Source: Acidobacteriota bacterium | GTDB taxonomy: Bacteria > Acidobacteriota > Terriglobia > Terriglobales > Acidobacteriaceae | DNA length: 17,101 nt | Reading direction: 5' to 3' | Assembly (NCBI GenBank): GCA_021780415.1 | Contig: JAJXYW010000102.1 | Location: forward strand, 1-17,101 | Part shown: piece after piece, positions 1 to 7,808 of the stretch | How the letters are laid out: every line of letters begins with the position of its first letter | How positions within the stretch are numbered: the first letter of the stretch is position 1 | Position numbers and translations under genes: made by a program | Notes under the pieces: model-generated | Databases searched by the model: none | Seen by the model: the letters and a program-made list of their open reading frames with translations, nothing else | Told to the model about the DNA's origin: nothing

Positions 1-57
<57 letters not shown>

Positions 58-108
58 TAGGGAGATTCTTCGCTTCGCTTTGGATAGCGGCGGGTGGGGC
101 GTGGTGGC

Positions 109-378
109 TTAGTTTTCTGTGGTCGGGGCGGAGGGGAAGAGGCGGCGGAGGCGGTCGCGGGTGATGTTGGTAGAGATCTCGCGGTCGATGCGGGAGGTGG
201 CGATGCCGACCTGGGCGGCCAGGTCGAGGGAGCGGTGGATAAGCTCCTCGTGGGTGGGGTTGTAGAGGTAGAGGCGGCGTGGGGTGTTGAGGCTGGAGGG
301 GAAGGGAAGGGTGCGGCTGTCGGTGTGGTCGGGGCTGTCAGAGTTGTCGGGATGGTCAGAGTTGTCGGGGTGGTCCAT
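109..378 (-). CDS. small hypothetical protein, 89 aa
   Basis: I do not recognise the family. The product is hydrophilic with no membrane segment. The N-terminus is a low-complexity Asp/Pro/Ser/Asn stretch (about residues 2-21) encoded partly by an 18-bp tandem duplication. The C-terminal 55 residues look folded and basic (RRLYLYNPTHEEL, then a predicted helix ending DRLRRLF). I chose the ATG at 378 because AAGGA lies about 9 nt upstream on the coding strand. A GTG at 444 would add 22 residues but has no Shine-Dalgarno. C-ending codons match the other minus-strand genes of the window, which supports real coding. The stop is TAA. It is divergent from the phosphatase gene. No function is proposed. 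Confidence 0.6.
   Translation of the reverse strand: MDHPDNSDHPDNSDSPDHTDSRTLPFPSSLNTPRRLYLYNPTHEELIHRSLDLAAQVGIATSRIDREISTNITRDRLRRLFPSAPTTEN
338..373. repeat. 18-bp tandem duplication inside the small ORF
   Basis: Two adjacent 18-bp units, 338-355 and 356-373, differ at a single base (tcagagttgtcgggRtgg). On the minus strand they encode two copies of a six-residue Asp/His/Pro/Asn/Ser unit. A shorter degenerate copy lies just to the left (about 326-337). Confidence 0.85.
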
Positions 379-578
379 GCCTTGCGGTTCCTTGGTGCTG
401 GATTTGAGTGGTCTTTGCGGCGCTGTCTGAGGGAAGAGAGGCACGTGAGGTGCCGTTTCCGGGGGGAGTGAATGAGAGATCTCTTAGATTTTGGCGGTGG
501 GATGAAGGTGGGTTGCAGTAGACTCGGAGGCTAGAGTCGGCTCAGAGATTTCATTTCACGCAGGGACGGAGCGGCGCG

Positions 579-2765
579 ATGGAGAGGGACATCCAGAGGC
601 TCGGGGAACGGTGGAGGGGCTGGTGGAAGGGGCGGAGCCGGGTGGCGCGGCTCAGTATGTGGCTGCTGCTGGCGTTTGCGGTGGCGACGCTGGCCGACGC
701 GGTGGGGGTGGCGACCGGTCTGGATGACGTTGTGCAGACGGTGTTGAGCGTGGTGCTGATGCCGCTGCTGCTGGTGCTGGGGTACAGGTGGTTTACTGAG
801 CGGGTGCTGTGGAAGGTGCGGAACCGGCTGATTCTGACGTACCTGCTGATGGGGGTGACGCCGGTGGTGCTGGTGGGGACGCTGGCGGGGATTGCGGAGT
901 ATGTGCTGGCGGGGCAGTATGCGACGGATACGGCGCTGTCACTGGTGTATGAGGCGGCGGACCGGATACGGGATGAGGCGGCGGGAGTGGCGGCGTTCGG
1001 GGTGCAGAAGGGGCTGGCGCAGGCGCGGACGGGTGCGGGAGTGGTGGGGGACGTGACGACCGGAGGAGTTGTGGCGGCGGGAACCGAGGCGGAGGCGGAC
1101 GTGGGAGGGACACCGCTTTCGCTGGTGGAGTTGCGTGGACAGGGTTGGGTTCCGGTGGCGGGGACGGCGGTGGGGGCGGAGCTGGCGAGTGTGCCGCCGC
1201 CGAGCTGGCTACATGCGCCGTTTCGGGGGATTGTGGTGGAGCAGGGGAAGCTGTACCTGTGCTCGGTGAACAGCGCGCCGCGGGATGGGCGGACGGTGGT
1301 GGTGCTGGGGAGCAGGGCGTTGACGGCGAAGGAGCTGGGCGTGCTGGCCCATGGGTTTGGGCGGATTACGCTGACGGAGGGGTATTCGAAGCTTGCGCTG
1401 GACGCGAAGGCGGCGAAGGATATCGATCTGGAGGCGGAGGGCCTGGATGCAGGGAAGGTTGATACAGGGAAGATCGATGCGGGGAACGTGGATGCCGGGC
1501 AGGTAGTGGCGGCGATTGGGGACAAGCTGGGCGGACATGCCTTCGAAACGGTGGAGGGAGGGGTGCTGGCGGAGCGGAGACACTTCTGGGATCCGCCGGT
1601 GGTGTTCAGTGCGCCGTTGACGGTGACGTCGTGGGAGACGGGCAAGGCGGTGTCGTCGATGATGGTGGTGGAGTCGCGGCCGACGCTGCTGTATGCGCAT
1701 CTGTTTGCGACGTCGGCCGACAGCGGGATGGTGGTGAAGGTAGTGCTGGCGGTGCTGGCATCCTTTTTTGCGCTGCTGGAGCTGTTTGCGCTGTTGATGG
1801 CGACGAGCTTGAGCTGGACGATTACGCGGTCGGTGGCGGAGCTGTACCAGGGGACGCGGGAGATTGATGCGGGACACCTGGAACACAGGATTCCGGTGCG
1901 GCGGAAGGACCAGTTGGCGGCGCTGGCGGGGTCGTTCAATGGGATGGCGGCGAGCGTGAGCCATCTGCTGGAGCAGCAGCGGGAGAAGGACCGGCTGCTG
2001 AGTGAGCTGGCGATTGCGCAGGAGGTGCAGGCGACGCTGTTTCCTGAGTCGCCGGCGAGGCTGCCGGGGTTTGAGGTGCATGGGGTGTGCGTGCCGGCGC
2101 GGACGGTGGGAGGGGATTACTTCGACTTTATCTTTGGGTTTGGACCGGGGTTTGGGCCAGGGGGAGGGGCGGGCGGGCATGTGACGCTGGCGCTGGGGGA
2201 CATTAGCGGAAAGGGGATTTCGGCGGCGCTGCTGATGAGTGCGCTGCACTCGGCGGACAGGGCGTTTAGTGTGGGGTGGGGCGGGGAAGATGGGACGCCG
2301 CCGTCGCCGTCGCTGCTGCTGAAGCTGCTGAATGAGCACTTGTACCGGAGTACGCAGTCGTCACGGTATGCGACGCTGTTTCTGGCGACGTATGATGCGA
2401 CGACGCGGAGGCTGACGTATGCCAATGGAGGACATCTGCCGCCGCTGGTGATCTCGAAGGATGGAAGCGTGCAGCGGCTGGAGGTGGGCGGGTCGGTGGT
2501 GGGGCTGCTGGAGGGGATGGAGTATGAGGAAGCAACGGTGCAGTTGGAGCCGGGGGATCTGCTGGTGCTGTATACGGACGGCCTGACGGAGCCGGAGCGG
2601 GCGGGCGAGGACTTTGGAGAGCAGCGGCTGATGGAGTACGTGCGGGAGCACAGAGAGGAGCCGCTGACCGTGCTGACGGAGAACACGCTGAAGGTGGTGC
2701 AGGCGTGGATTGGGGAGCAGGAACAGCCGGACGATATGACGATTGTGATGGCGCGGCAGATGTAG
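579..2765 (+). CDS. membrane HAMP / SpoIIE-type PP2C serine phosphatase (RsbU-like)
   Basis: The protein has 728 residues. Likely membrane helices are about 26-45, 52-70, 84-111 and 384-412. A roughly 270-residue region between the last two is the probable extracytoplasmic sensor. A HAMP-like linker (about 412-465) and a short coiled coil (QQREKDRLLSELAIAQEVQ) lead into a SpoIIE/PP2C phosphatase. Its motifs are GGDYFDF (511-517), GDISGKG (540-546), NGGHLPP (616-622), YTDGLTE (665-671) and DDMT (718-721). Family members dephosphorylate phospho-STAS antagonists and so free a sigma factor or other partner. The STAS gene 90 bp downstream is the obvious substrate. Odd points are a Gly/Pro-rich insertion (519-533) between the first two phosphatase motifs and a 4 x 5-residue repeat in the sensor. 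The ATG is preceded by a weak purine-rich stretch. The stimulus is unknown. Confidence 0.93.
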   Translation: MERDIQRLGERWRGWWKGRSRVARLSMWLLLAFAVATLADAVGVATGLDDVVQTVLSVVLMPLLLVLGYRWFTERVLWKVRNRLILTYLLMGVTPVVLVGTLAGIAEYVLAGQYATDTALSLVYEAADRIRDEAAGVAAFGVQKGLAQARTGAGVVGDVTTGGVVAAGTEAEADVGGTPLSLVELRGQGWVPVAGTAVGAELASVPPPSWLHAPFRGIVVEQGKLYLCSVNSAPRDGRTVVVLGSRALTAKELGVLAHGFGRITLTEGYSKLALDAKAAKDIDLEAEGLDAGKVDTGKIDAGNVDAGQVVAAIGDKLGGHAFETVEGGVLAERRHFWDPPVVFSAPLTVTSWETGKAVSSMMVVESRPTLLYAHLFATSADSGMVVKVVLAVLASFFALLELFALLMATSLSWTITRSVAELYQGTREIDAGHLEHRIPVRRKDQLAALAGSFNGMAASVSHLLEQQREKDRLLSELAIAQEVQATLFPESPARLPGFEVHGVCVPARTVGGDYFDFIFGFGPGFGPGGGAGGHVTLALGDISGKGISAALLMSALHSADRAFSVGWGGEDGTPPSPSLLLKLLNEHLYRSTQSSRYATLFLATYDATTRRLTYANGGHLPPLVISKDGSVQRLEVGGSVVGLLEGMEYEEATVQLEPGDLLVLYTDGLTEPERAGEDFGEQRLMEYVREHREEPLTVLTENTLKVVQAWIGEQEQPDDMTIVMARQM
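1446..1505 (+). repeat. four 15-bp direct repeats in the phosphatase sensor region
   Basis: Four consecutive 15-bp units, each starting GAT, encode DAGKV, DTGKI, DAGNV and DAGQV (residues 290-309). The protein pattern is kept while synonymous and conservative changes have accumulated. It is an old in-frame expansion in the extracytoplasmic domain. Confidence 0.85.
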
Positions 2766-2800
2766 TGCTCTGCAGGCGGCGCGGGGTGGCGAACGCGTGC

Positions 2801-2806
2801 GATAAT
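2801..2806 (+). promoter_or_regulatory. candidate -10 box for the STAS gene
   Basis: GATAAT preceded by TGC (extended -10 type) lies in the 89-bp gap between phosphatase and STAS genes. It would give a leader of about 40 nt containing the GGAGG at 2842-2846. No good -35 hexamer is visible. The STAS gene may therefore have its own promoter as well as read-through. Confidence 0.4.
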
Positions 2807-2854
2807 TTGCGGGATTGCACTCCGGGCCCCTGGTTTGATCTGGAGGTTCTTGCC

Positions 2855-3211
2855 ATGGCTGAGACGGCTGCGGGTACACCGGGTTTTGCGACAGAGACTA
2901 GGCGCCTGCCCGACGGTGTGGCCGTGGTGCTGTGCCATGGCAGACTGGTGCTGGGCGTGACGGATGTTCTCTCGGCTGCTGTGCGCGGGCTGATACCGGA
3001 GAGCAAACGGATTGTGCTGGATCTGGCCGATGTGCAGCATACGGACAGCTTCGGTCTGGGGACGCTGGTGCGGCTGTATGTGGCGGCACGGTCGGCGGGA
3101 TGCAATCTGGAGTTGATGCACCTGAGTAAGCAGATTCGACACCTGCTGGGGCTGACGAATCTGCTGGATGTGTTTACGGTGATTGGGGAACATGGCGTCA
3201 AGTTGATGTAG
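2855..3211 (+). CDS. STAS-domain anti-sigma factor antagonist (RsbV/SpoIIAA-like)
   Basis: The 118-residue protein is a single STAS domain. The conserved phosphorylation loop reads DVQHTDSFGLGTLV, with the target serine at position 65. In this family the unphosphorylated form binds and inactivates an anti-sigma kinase; phosphorylation by that kinase and dephosphorylation by an RsbU-type phosphatase form the switch. The upstream neighbour is such a phosphatase, so the pair is very likely one partner-switching module. The ATG at 2855 has TGGAGG 8 nt upstream; a longer in-frame opening to 2705 overlaps the phosphatase gene and is rejected. No RsbW-like kinase or cognate sigma factor is adjacent, so the output of the switch lies elsewhere. 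It could also act on a non-sigma target, as other bacterial STAS proteins do. Confidence 0.92.
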   Translation: MAETAAGTPGFATETRRLPDGVAVVLCHGRLVLGVTDVLSAAVRGLIPESKRIVLDLADVQHTDSFGLGTLVRLYVAARSAGCNLELMHLSKQIRHLLGLTNLLDVFTVIGEHGVKLM

Positions 3212-3232
3212 TTCTGCGGGCGTAGGGGCGGG

Positions 3233-3574
3233 GGCAAGAGCAAGAGCAAGAGCAAGGGCAACGGCAAAGGCAAAAGCAAAAGAAGAAGCAGATCCCTGCG
3301 GGATGACAACCAAAAAAGCAAAAGCAAAAGCAAAAGCAAAAGCAAAAGCAAGAGCAAAAGCAAGAGCAAAAGCAAGAGCAAAAGCAAAAGCAAGAGCAAA
3401 AGCAAAAGCAAAAGCAAAAGCAAAAGCAAAAGCAAAAGCAACAGCAACAGCAAGAGCAAAAGCAAAAGCAAAAGCAAAAGCAACAGCAAGAGCAAAAGCA
3501 GATCCCTGCGGGATGACAACCAAAACGGCAACGGCAACGGCAACGGCAAAGGCAGAGGCAGAGGCAAGGGCAAC
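3233..3574 (+). repeat. hexamer array B with two stem-TGC-stem palindromes
   Basis: This fills the 438-bp gap between the STAS gene and glyA. Units are mainly GCAAAA, GCAAGA and GCAACA on the + strand, with GCAACG/GCAGAG at the right end. It is split by two identical modules whose palindrome ATCCCTGCGGGAT occupies 3292-3304 and 3502-3514. Each is followed by GACAACCAAAA. The two modules are exactly 210 bp apart (35 hexamers). A tail resembling other repeat caps (ggctttgctgcgctcgg, about 3581-3597) follows. The Lys-Ala reading frames through it are by-products of the repeat. Confidence 0.95.
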
Positions 3575-3634
3575 GACGGGGGCTTTGCTGCGCTCGGGAG
3601 GATGAGGTTGTGGGTGGTGGGTGGGGAGTCGGCG

Positions 3635-3640
3635 TAAAAT
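3635..3640 (+). promoter_or_regulatory. candidate -10 box of glyA, close to the start codon
   Basis: TAAAAT ends 9 nt before the glyA ATG at 3650. A transcript begun 6-8 bp downstream would start almost at the AUG. No convincing Shine-Dalgarno is present. The -35 region is not recognisable. Confidence 0.4.
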
Positions 3641-3649
3641 GATGGGTAT

Positions 3650-4912
3650 ATGCCTATTGACTTGAATGCCACGCTTGCTACGAGTGATCCTGAGATTTTT
3701 GCGCAGATTGAGAATGAGGTTCTGCGGCAGCATGAGGGGTTGGAGATGATTGCCAGCGAGAACTTTGTCTCGCGCGCGGTGCTGGAGGCCGTGGGGACCG
3801 TCTTTACGAACAAGTATGCCGAGGGGTATCCGGGCAAGCGGTACTACGGTGGATGCGAGTTCGCCGATGTGGTGGAGAATCTGGCGCGGGAGCGGGCCAA
3901 GGAGTTGTTTGGGGCGGAACATGCGAATGTGCAGCCGCACTCCGGGTCGCAGGCCAATGCGGCCGCGTATATGACGCTGCTGGAGCCGGGGGAGACGATT
4001 CTGGGGCTGGACCTGGCGAATGGCGGGCACTTGACGCATGGGCACAAGCTGAATTTTTCGGGGAAGCTGTATCGCATTGCGGGGTACAAGGTGCGGCAGG
4101 ATACGGAGGTGATCGACTACGATGCTCTGGAAGAGCAGGCCGTGGCCGAGAAGCCGAAGGTGATTGTGGGTGGTGGGTCGGCGTACCCGCGGCAGTTTGA
4201 TTTTGTGCGGATGCGGGCGATTGCGGATAAGGTGGGCGCGAAGTTGATGATCGACATGGCGCACTTTGCGGGGCTGGTGGCGGGCGGGGCGCATCCCAGC
4301 CCTGTGCCGCATGCGGATGTGGTGACGACGACGACGCATAAGACGCTGCGCGGACCGCGGGCGGGAATGATTTTGTGCAAGGCCGATCTGGCGGCGTCGA
4401 TTGACCGCAGCGTGTTTCCGGGGCAGCAGGGTGGGCCGCTGGTGCATGTGATCGCGGGCAAGGCGGTGGCGTTCCACGAGGCGTTGCAGCCGGAGTTCAA
4501 GGCGTATGCCGCGCAGACGGTCGCGAATGCGAAGGCGCTGGCGGAGGCGATGCAGGCGGAGGGGTATCGCGTGGTGTCAGGGGGAACAGACACGCATTTG
4601 ATTCTGGTGGATGTGTTTTCGAAGGGGATGTTCGGGTCGGAGGCGGAGAAGGCGCTGGGCGATGCCGGAATTACGGTGAACAAGAATGCGATTCCGTATG
4701 ATACGAATCCGCCGATGAAGCCGAGCGGGATTCGGATTGGGACGCCGGCGCTGACGACTCGCGGGATGAAGGAAGGCGAGATGAAGACCATCGCCGGGTG
4801 GATTGCCGAGGCGCTGGAGCATCGGAGTGATGCGGCGCGGCTGGCGGCGATTCGAGGGAAGGTCGCGGAGATGGCGGAGATGTTTCCGCTGTATGGGTTT
4901 TTGAGGGGATAG
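3650..4912 (+). CDS. glyA: serine hydroxymethyltransferase
   Basis: GlyA is a cytosolic PLP enzyme converting serine and tetrahydrofolate to glycine and 5,10-methylene-tetrahydrofolate, a main source of one-carbon units. The 420-residue length is normal for bacterial GlyA. Diagnostic motifs are [11 protein letters not shown] near 31-41, [13 protein letters not shown] (56-68), [10 protein letters not shown] (96-105) and [13 protein letters not shown] (119-131). The PLP-binding lysine is K231 in [14 protein letters not shown]. The C-terminal [15 protein letters not shown] motif is also intact. It stands alone on the + strand between two repeat arrays, so it is probably its own transcription unit. 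The ATG at 3650 gives the standard N-terminus; the upstream TAAAAT suggests a very short or absent leader. Codons are strongly G-ending, as in other + genes here. Confidence 0.98.
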   Translation: MPIDLNATLATSDPEIFAQIENEVLRQHEGLEMIASENFVSRAVLEAVGTVFTNKYAEGYPGKRYYGGCEFADVVENLARERAKELFGAEHANVQPHSGSQANAAAYMTLLEPGETILGLDLANGGHLTHGHKLNFSGKLYRIAGYKVRQDTEVIDYDALEEQAVAEKPKVIVGGGSAYPRQFDFVRMRAIADKVGAKLMIDMAHFAGLVAGGAHPSPVPHADVVTTTTHKTLRGPRAGMILCKADLAASIDRSVFPGQQGGPLVHVIAGKAVAFHEALQPEFKAYAAQTVANAKALAEAMQAEGYRVVSGGTDTHLILVDVFSKGMFGSEAEKALGDAGITVNKNAIPYDTNPPMKPSGIRIGTPALTTRGMKEGEMKTIAGWIAEALEHRSDAARLAAIRGKVAEMAEMFPLYGFLRG

Positions 4913-4978
4913 GGCGAGTGGGTGGCGCGCTGGTAGTTGGTGGCTTTTAGCTTCTGGCTATTAGCTTCTGGCAAAGGC

Positions 4979-5037
4979 AGGAACGGGCGCTCGCTGCGCG
5001 AGCGGGAAGCAGGTTCCTCGCTGCGCTCGGAATGACA
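4979..5037 (+). repeat. left cap of repeat element C (two palindromes)
   Basis: A perfect stem CGCTCGC-TGC-GCGAGCG is followed by the imperfect stem TTCCTCGC-TGC-GCTCGGAA and then TGACAG. Apart from about two substitutions it is the same as 13871-13928. It lies 67 bp after the glyA stop. The preceding bases (about 4937-4974) hold a short direct repeat of ttagcttctgg. Confidence 0.9.
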
Positions 5038-5043
5038 GATAGA

Positions 5044-5510
5044 AAGGCAACGGCAACGGCAACGGCAACGGCAAAGGCAAGAGCAAAGGCAAGAGCAAGA
5101 GCAAAAGCAAGAGCAAAAGCAAAAGCAAAAGCAAAGGCAAAAGCAAAGGCAAGAGCAAAGGCAAGAGCAAAGGCAAAGGCAAAGGCAAAGGCAAAGGCAA
5201 AGGCAAAGGCAAAGGCAAAGGCAAAGGCAAAGGCAAAGGCAAAGGCAAAGGCAAAGGCAAAGGCAAAGGCAAAGGCAAAGGCAACTACAAAAGCAAAGGC
5301 AAAAGAAGAAGCAGATCCCTACGGGATGACAACCAAAAAGGCAAAGGCAAAGGCAAAGGCAAAGGCAACGGCAAAGGCAAGAGCAAGAGCAAGAGCAAAG
5401 GCAAGAGCAACGGCAAGAGCAAGGACAAGAGCAAAGGCAAGAGCAACGGCAAGAGCAAGGACAACTGCATCTGCGAGGGCAAATACAGGGGTCTCTGCAC
5501 TACGCTGCGC
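5044..5510 (+). repeat. hexamer array C with palindrome module and right tail
   Basis: This is the largest array and fills most of the 679-bp gap between glyA and the peptidase gene. It contains 19 perfect consecutive copies of GCAAAG (5167-5280), flanked by mixed GCAAGA/GCAAAA/GCAACG units. The module at 5315-5327 reads ATCCCTACGGGAT, one base different in the loop from the other copies. Hexamers continue to about 5465. The right tail (AATACAGGG, then a CTCT and CACTACGC segment, 5482-5510) resembles 14043-14066. No gene is supported here. The perfect GCAAAG run suggests recent slippage expansion. Confidence 0.95.
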
Positions 5511-5591
5511 TCCGGTCGAGAGGACGGGAGTGGGGGCGGTGGGGGTGGTGGGTTTGGATGTTTGCGGGGGTGGCAGGGTAGAGTATTGGGT

Positions 5592-7160
5592 ATGAACTTG
5601 CGACGTTTTTCTCCCGCGCTGCTGCTTGTGAGTCTTCCTGTTTTGTTGAGCCTTCCGGTGGTTGCACAACGGACGCATGATGCGTCGGCGGAGAAGCCTG
5701 CGGCTGGCGCTGATGCGGCGAAGCCTGCGGATGCCAAGGCCGATGCGAAGACTGACGCGAAGGTGGCGGAGTTGCCCGCCGATAAGTCTGTTGAGCAGAC
5801 GATTACGGTGCATGGGAAGACGCTGCACTATACGGCGACGGTGGGGACGATCCGGCTGACGGATGACAAGGGCAAGCCTACCGGCGACGTGATGTATACG
5901 GCGTATACGCTGGACCGTGAGAAGGGTGCGGCAAACTCGGCGCAAGATCGGCCGGTGCTGTTTGCGGTGAATGGCGGGCCGGGGGCATCGAGTGTGTATC
6001 TGAACCTGGGGGCGGTGGGGCCGAAGCATATTTCGTTTGCGAATGCGGGAGATTCGGCGAGCGATCCGGCGGTGCTGACGGACAATCCGGGGACGTGGCT
6101 GGACTTTACCGATGAGGTGTTTATCGACCCGATCGGGACAGGGTTTTCGAAGTCGCTGGTGGATGAGGCGGAGACCAAGAAGCTGTTCTATGGGCCGACG
6201 CCGGACATCGAGTACCTGTCGCTGGTGGTGTACAAGTGGCTGGTGAAGAATGACCGGCTGCTGGATAAGAAGTACCTGATGGGGGAGAGCTATGGCGGGT
6301 ATCGCGGACCGCGGATGACGCACTATCTACAGTCGCAGATGGGCGTGGCGGTGAATGGGCTGGTGCTGGTGAGCCCGTATCTGAACCCGTCGTTTGGGGA
6401 TGGGAATCTGTCGCCGGTGCCGTGGATGATTACTCTGCCTGCGATTACGGCGGCTCATCTGGAGAACGAGAAGAAGCTGACCGATGAGGCGATGCAGCAG
6501 GTGATTGCGTATACCGAGGGCGAGTATGCGACGGCGCTGATCAAGGGACCGAAGGACCAGGCTGCGACTGACGCGATGATTGCGAAGGTGACGGAGATGA
6601 CGGGGCTGGACGCGCAGTTTGTGAGGTACTCGGGGGGACGGCTGGAGACGGGAGCGTACCTGCGGGAGGTGCACAGGGAAAAGGGCGAGATCGGGAGTGT
6701 GTATGACTCGAATGTGACGGCTCCGGACCCGTTCCCCTACTCGCCGGATCAGCAGTCGAGCGACCCGATCCTGGAGAGCATTATTGCGCCGACGACGGAG
6801 GCGATGGTGAACTTTATTACGAACACGGTGGGATGGAAGACGGAGGCGCGGTACTATGCGCTGTCGTATGACGTGAACCGGCTGTGGGACCGGCAGGGGC
6901 CGGCGCTTCGGGCGGGCGCGGTGGATGATCTGCGCCAGGCGGTGGCCGCGGACCCGAAGTTGAATGTGCTGATTGTGCATGGATGGAATGACCTGTCGTG
7001 CCCGTTTATGGGGTCGCTGCTGACGCAGAATGAGCTGCCGAGCAAGCTGGCGGGACAGGTGACGGTGCATGAGTTTCCGGGCGGGCATATGTTCTATACA
7101 CGGGCGGAGAATGGCAGCAGGCTGCATGATCTGGCGGAGAAGATGGTGGAGACGCATTGA
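5592..7160 (+). CDS. secreted S10-family serine carboxypeptidase-like protein
   Basis: The 522-residue protein has a clear signal peptide (basic MNLRRF, hydrophobic core to about 25, VVAQ at the end), so it is probably periplasmic or exported. An Ala/Lys/Asp-rich linker (about 30-60) precedes an alpha/beta-hydrolase domain of peptidase family S10. Motifs are VNGGPGASS (oxyanion region, 126-134), GESYGG with nucleophile S233, D467 in HGWNDLSC, and H499 in FPGGHMFY. This completes a Ser-Asp-His triad in the right order. S10 enzymes remove C-terminal residues from peptides; bacterial members are mostly uncharacterised, so the substrate is unknown. I chose ATG 5592 over an in-frame ATG at 5562 because it starts exactly at a normal signal peptide. 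TAGAGT ends 7 nt before it. Confidence 0.93.
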   Translation: MNLRRFSPALLLVSLPVLLSLPVVAQRTHDASAEKPAAGADAAKPADAKADAKTDAKVAELPADKSVEQTITVHGKTLHYTATVGTIRLTDDKGKPTGDVMYTAYTLDREKGAANSAQDRPVLFAVNGGPGASSVYLNLGAVGPKHISFANAGDSASDPAVLTDNPGTWLDFTDEVFIDPIGTGFSKSLVDEAETKKLFYGPTPDIEYLSLVVYKWLVKNDRLLDKKYLMGESYGGYRGPRMTHYLQSQMGVAVNGLVLVSPYLNPSFGDGNLSPVPWMITLPAITAAHLENEKKLTDEAMQQVIAYTEGEYATALIKGPKDQAATDAMIAKVTEMTGLDAQFVRYSGGRLETGAYLREVHREKGEIGSVYDSNVTAPDPFPYSPDQQSSDPILESIIAPTTEAMVNFITNTVGWKTEARYYALSYDVNRLWDRQGPALRAGAVDDLRQAVAADPKLNVLIVHGWNDLSCPFMGSLLTQNELPSKLAGQVTVHEFPGGHMFYTRAENGSRLHDLAEKMVETH

Positions 7161-7170
7161 GAGCAGGGAG

Positions 7171-7198
7171 TAGAGGGTAGAGTGTAGAGGATAGAGAG
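7171..7198 (+). repeat. four 7-bp TAGAGNN direct repeats
   Basis: TAGAGGG, TAGAGTG, TAGAGGA and TAGAGAG follow without gaps in the 56-bp space between the peptidase stop and the DUF4126 start. A related fragment (tagtgagtagag) lies at 8679-8690 before array D. Function is unknown; it is a simple repeat just upstream of a ribosome binding site. Confidence 0.8.
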
Positions 7199-7216
7199 GG
7201 ACGAAAGGGGGCGCTA

Positions 7217-7720
7217 GTGATTCTTTGGTTTGTTCTGCTGGGGATTACTGTGGGGTTGCGGTCGATGACGGCGATGGCCGTGCTGTGCTGGTTTGCGTGG
7301 CTACAGTGGCTGCCGCAGCATGGGTGGGCGTTCTGGGCGGGGAGCCTGGTGTCGGTGATTGTGTTTACGCTGGCCGCGGTGGGCGAGTATGTGGGGGATA
7401 CGCTGCCACAGACGCCGAGCCGCACGGAACGACTGGGGCTGGGGACGCGGATTGTGTTTGGAGCGCTGGTGGGAGCGCTGGCGGCGCATGCGGTGATTGA
7501 GCCGGTGGCGGGTGGGGTGATCTTTGGCGTGATGGGCGCGATGATTGGCACCTTTGGCGGGGTGCGGGTGCGGATGTACTGGGCGCGGTCGGTGGGATGG
7601 GACCTGCCGGTGGCGCTGACGGAGTCGGCGATGGCGCTGGGGCTGGCGGTGCTGTCGTGCTGGGAGTTGCACAAGGTTCTGACGTCGATACTGGGCCTGC
7701 TGCCGCTGGCGGGACGGTAG
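7217..7720 (+). CDS. DUF4126 family integral membrane protein
   Basis: The 167-residue protein is very hydrophobic, with about four or five predicted membrane segments. The N-terminal GLRSMTAMAV resembles the GLR-x-MT signature of DUF4126 proteins. Glycine-rich helices (GALVGALAAHAV and GGVIFGVMGAMIGTFGG) form the middle. The length is usual for the family. Function is not established; I do not assign a transported substrate. The start is GTG 7217, preceded by the strong Shine-Dalgarno AAAGGGGG (7205-7211 region). It lies 56 bp after the peptidase gene on the same strand and may be co-transcribed. It converges on prmC, with an 88-bp gap holding only a tandem 10-bp duplication (ggagctgcgg, 7735-7754). 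Confidence 0.82.
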   Translation: MILWFVLLGITVGLRSMTAMAVLCWFAWLQWLPQHGWAFWAGSLVSVIVFTLAAVGEYVGDTLPQTPSRTERLGLGTRIVFGALVGALAAHAVIEPVAGGVIFGVMGAMIGTFGGVRVRMYWARSVGWDLPVALTESAMALGLAVLSCWELHKVLTSILGLLPLAGR

Positions 7721-7808
7721 GCGACGGGAAAGGCGGAGCTGCGGGGAGCTGCGGAGCCGTGCTGCAAGAGCGCTGGCCGCAGACGGATCGGCGTGGGGGG
7801 AAGCGGTT

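Noticed and set aside
475..484. Perfect palindrome AGAGATCTCT between the first two genes
   Set aside because: Only 10 bp, single copy, no link to a recognisable regulator; could be chance.
3233..3574. CRISPR array
   Set aside because: Units are contiguous 6-mers without unique spacers, and there are no cas genes.
3303..3605. Open frame coding for a Lys-Ala repeat protein (also 5032-5595 and 8723-8971)
   Set aside because: Composition is fully explained by the hexamer repeat, there is no ribosome binding site, and the frame runs into the cap or tail sequences.
2266..3837. Long minus-strand open frame rich in Leu runs
   Set aside because: It overlaps the phosphatase, STAS and glyA genes and consists of antisense and repeat translation.
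4988..5004. Rho-independent terminators at the cap stems after glyA and tgt
   Set aside because: The CGCTCGC stems are GC-rich but no T-run follows on either strand. Stem function in termination cannot be claimed.
7735..7754. Tandem GGAGCTGCGG duplication between DUF4126 gene and prmC
   Set aside because: A simple 10-bp duplication with no further structure; not taken as a functional site.
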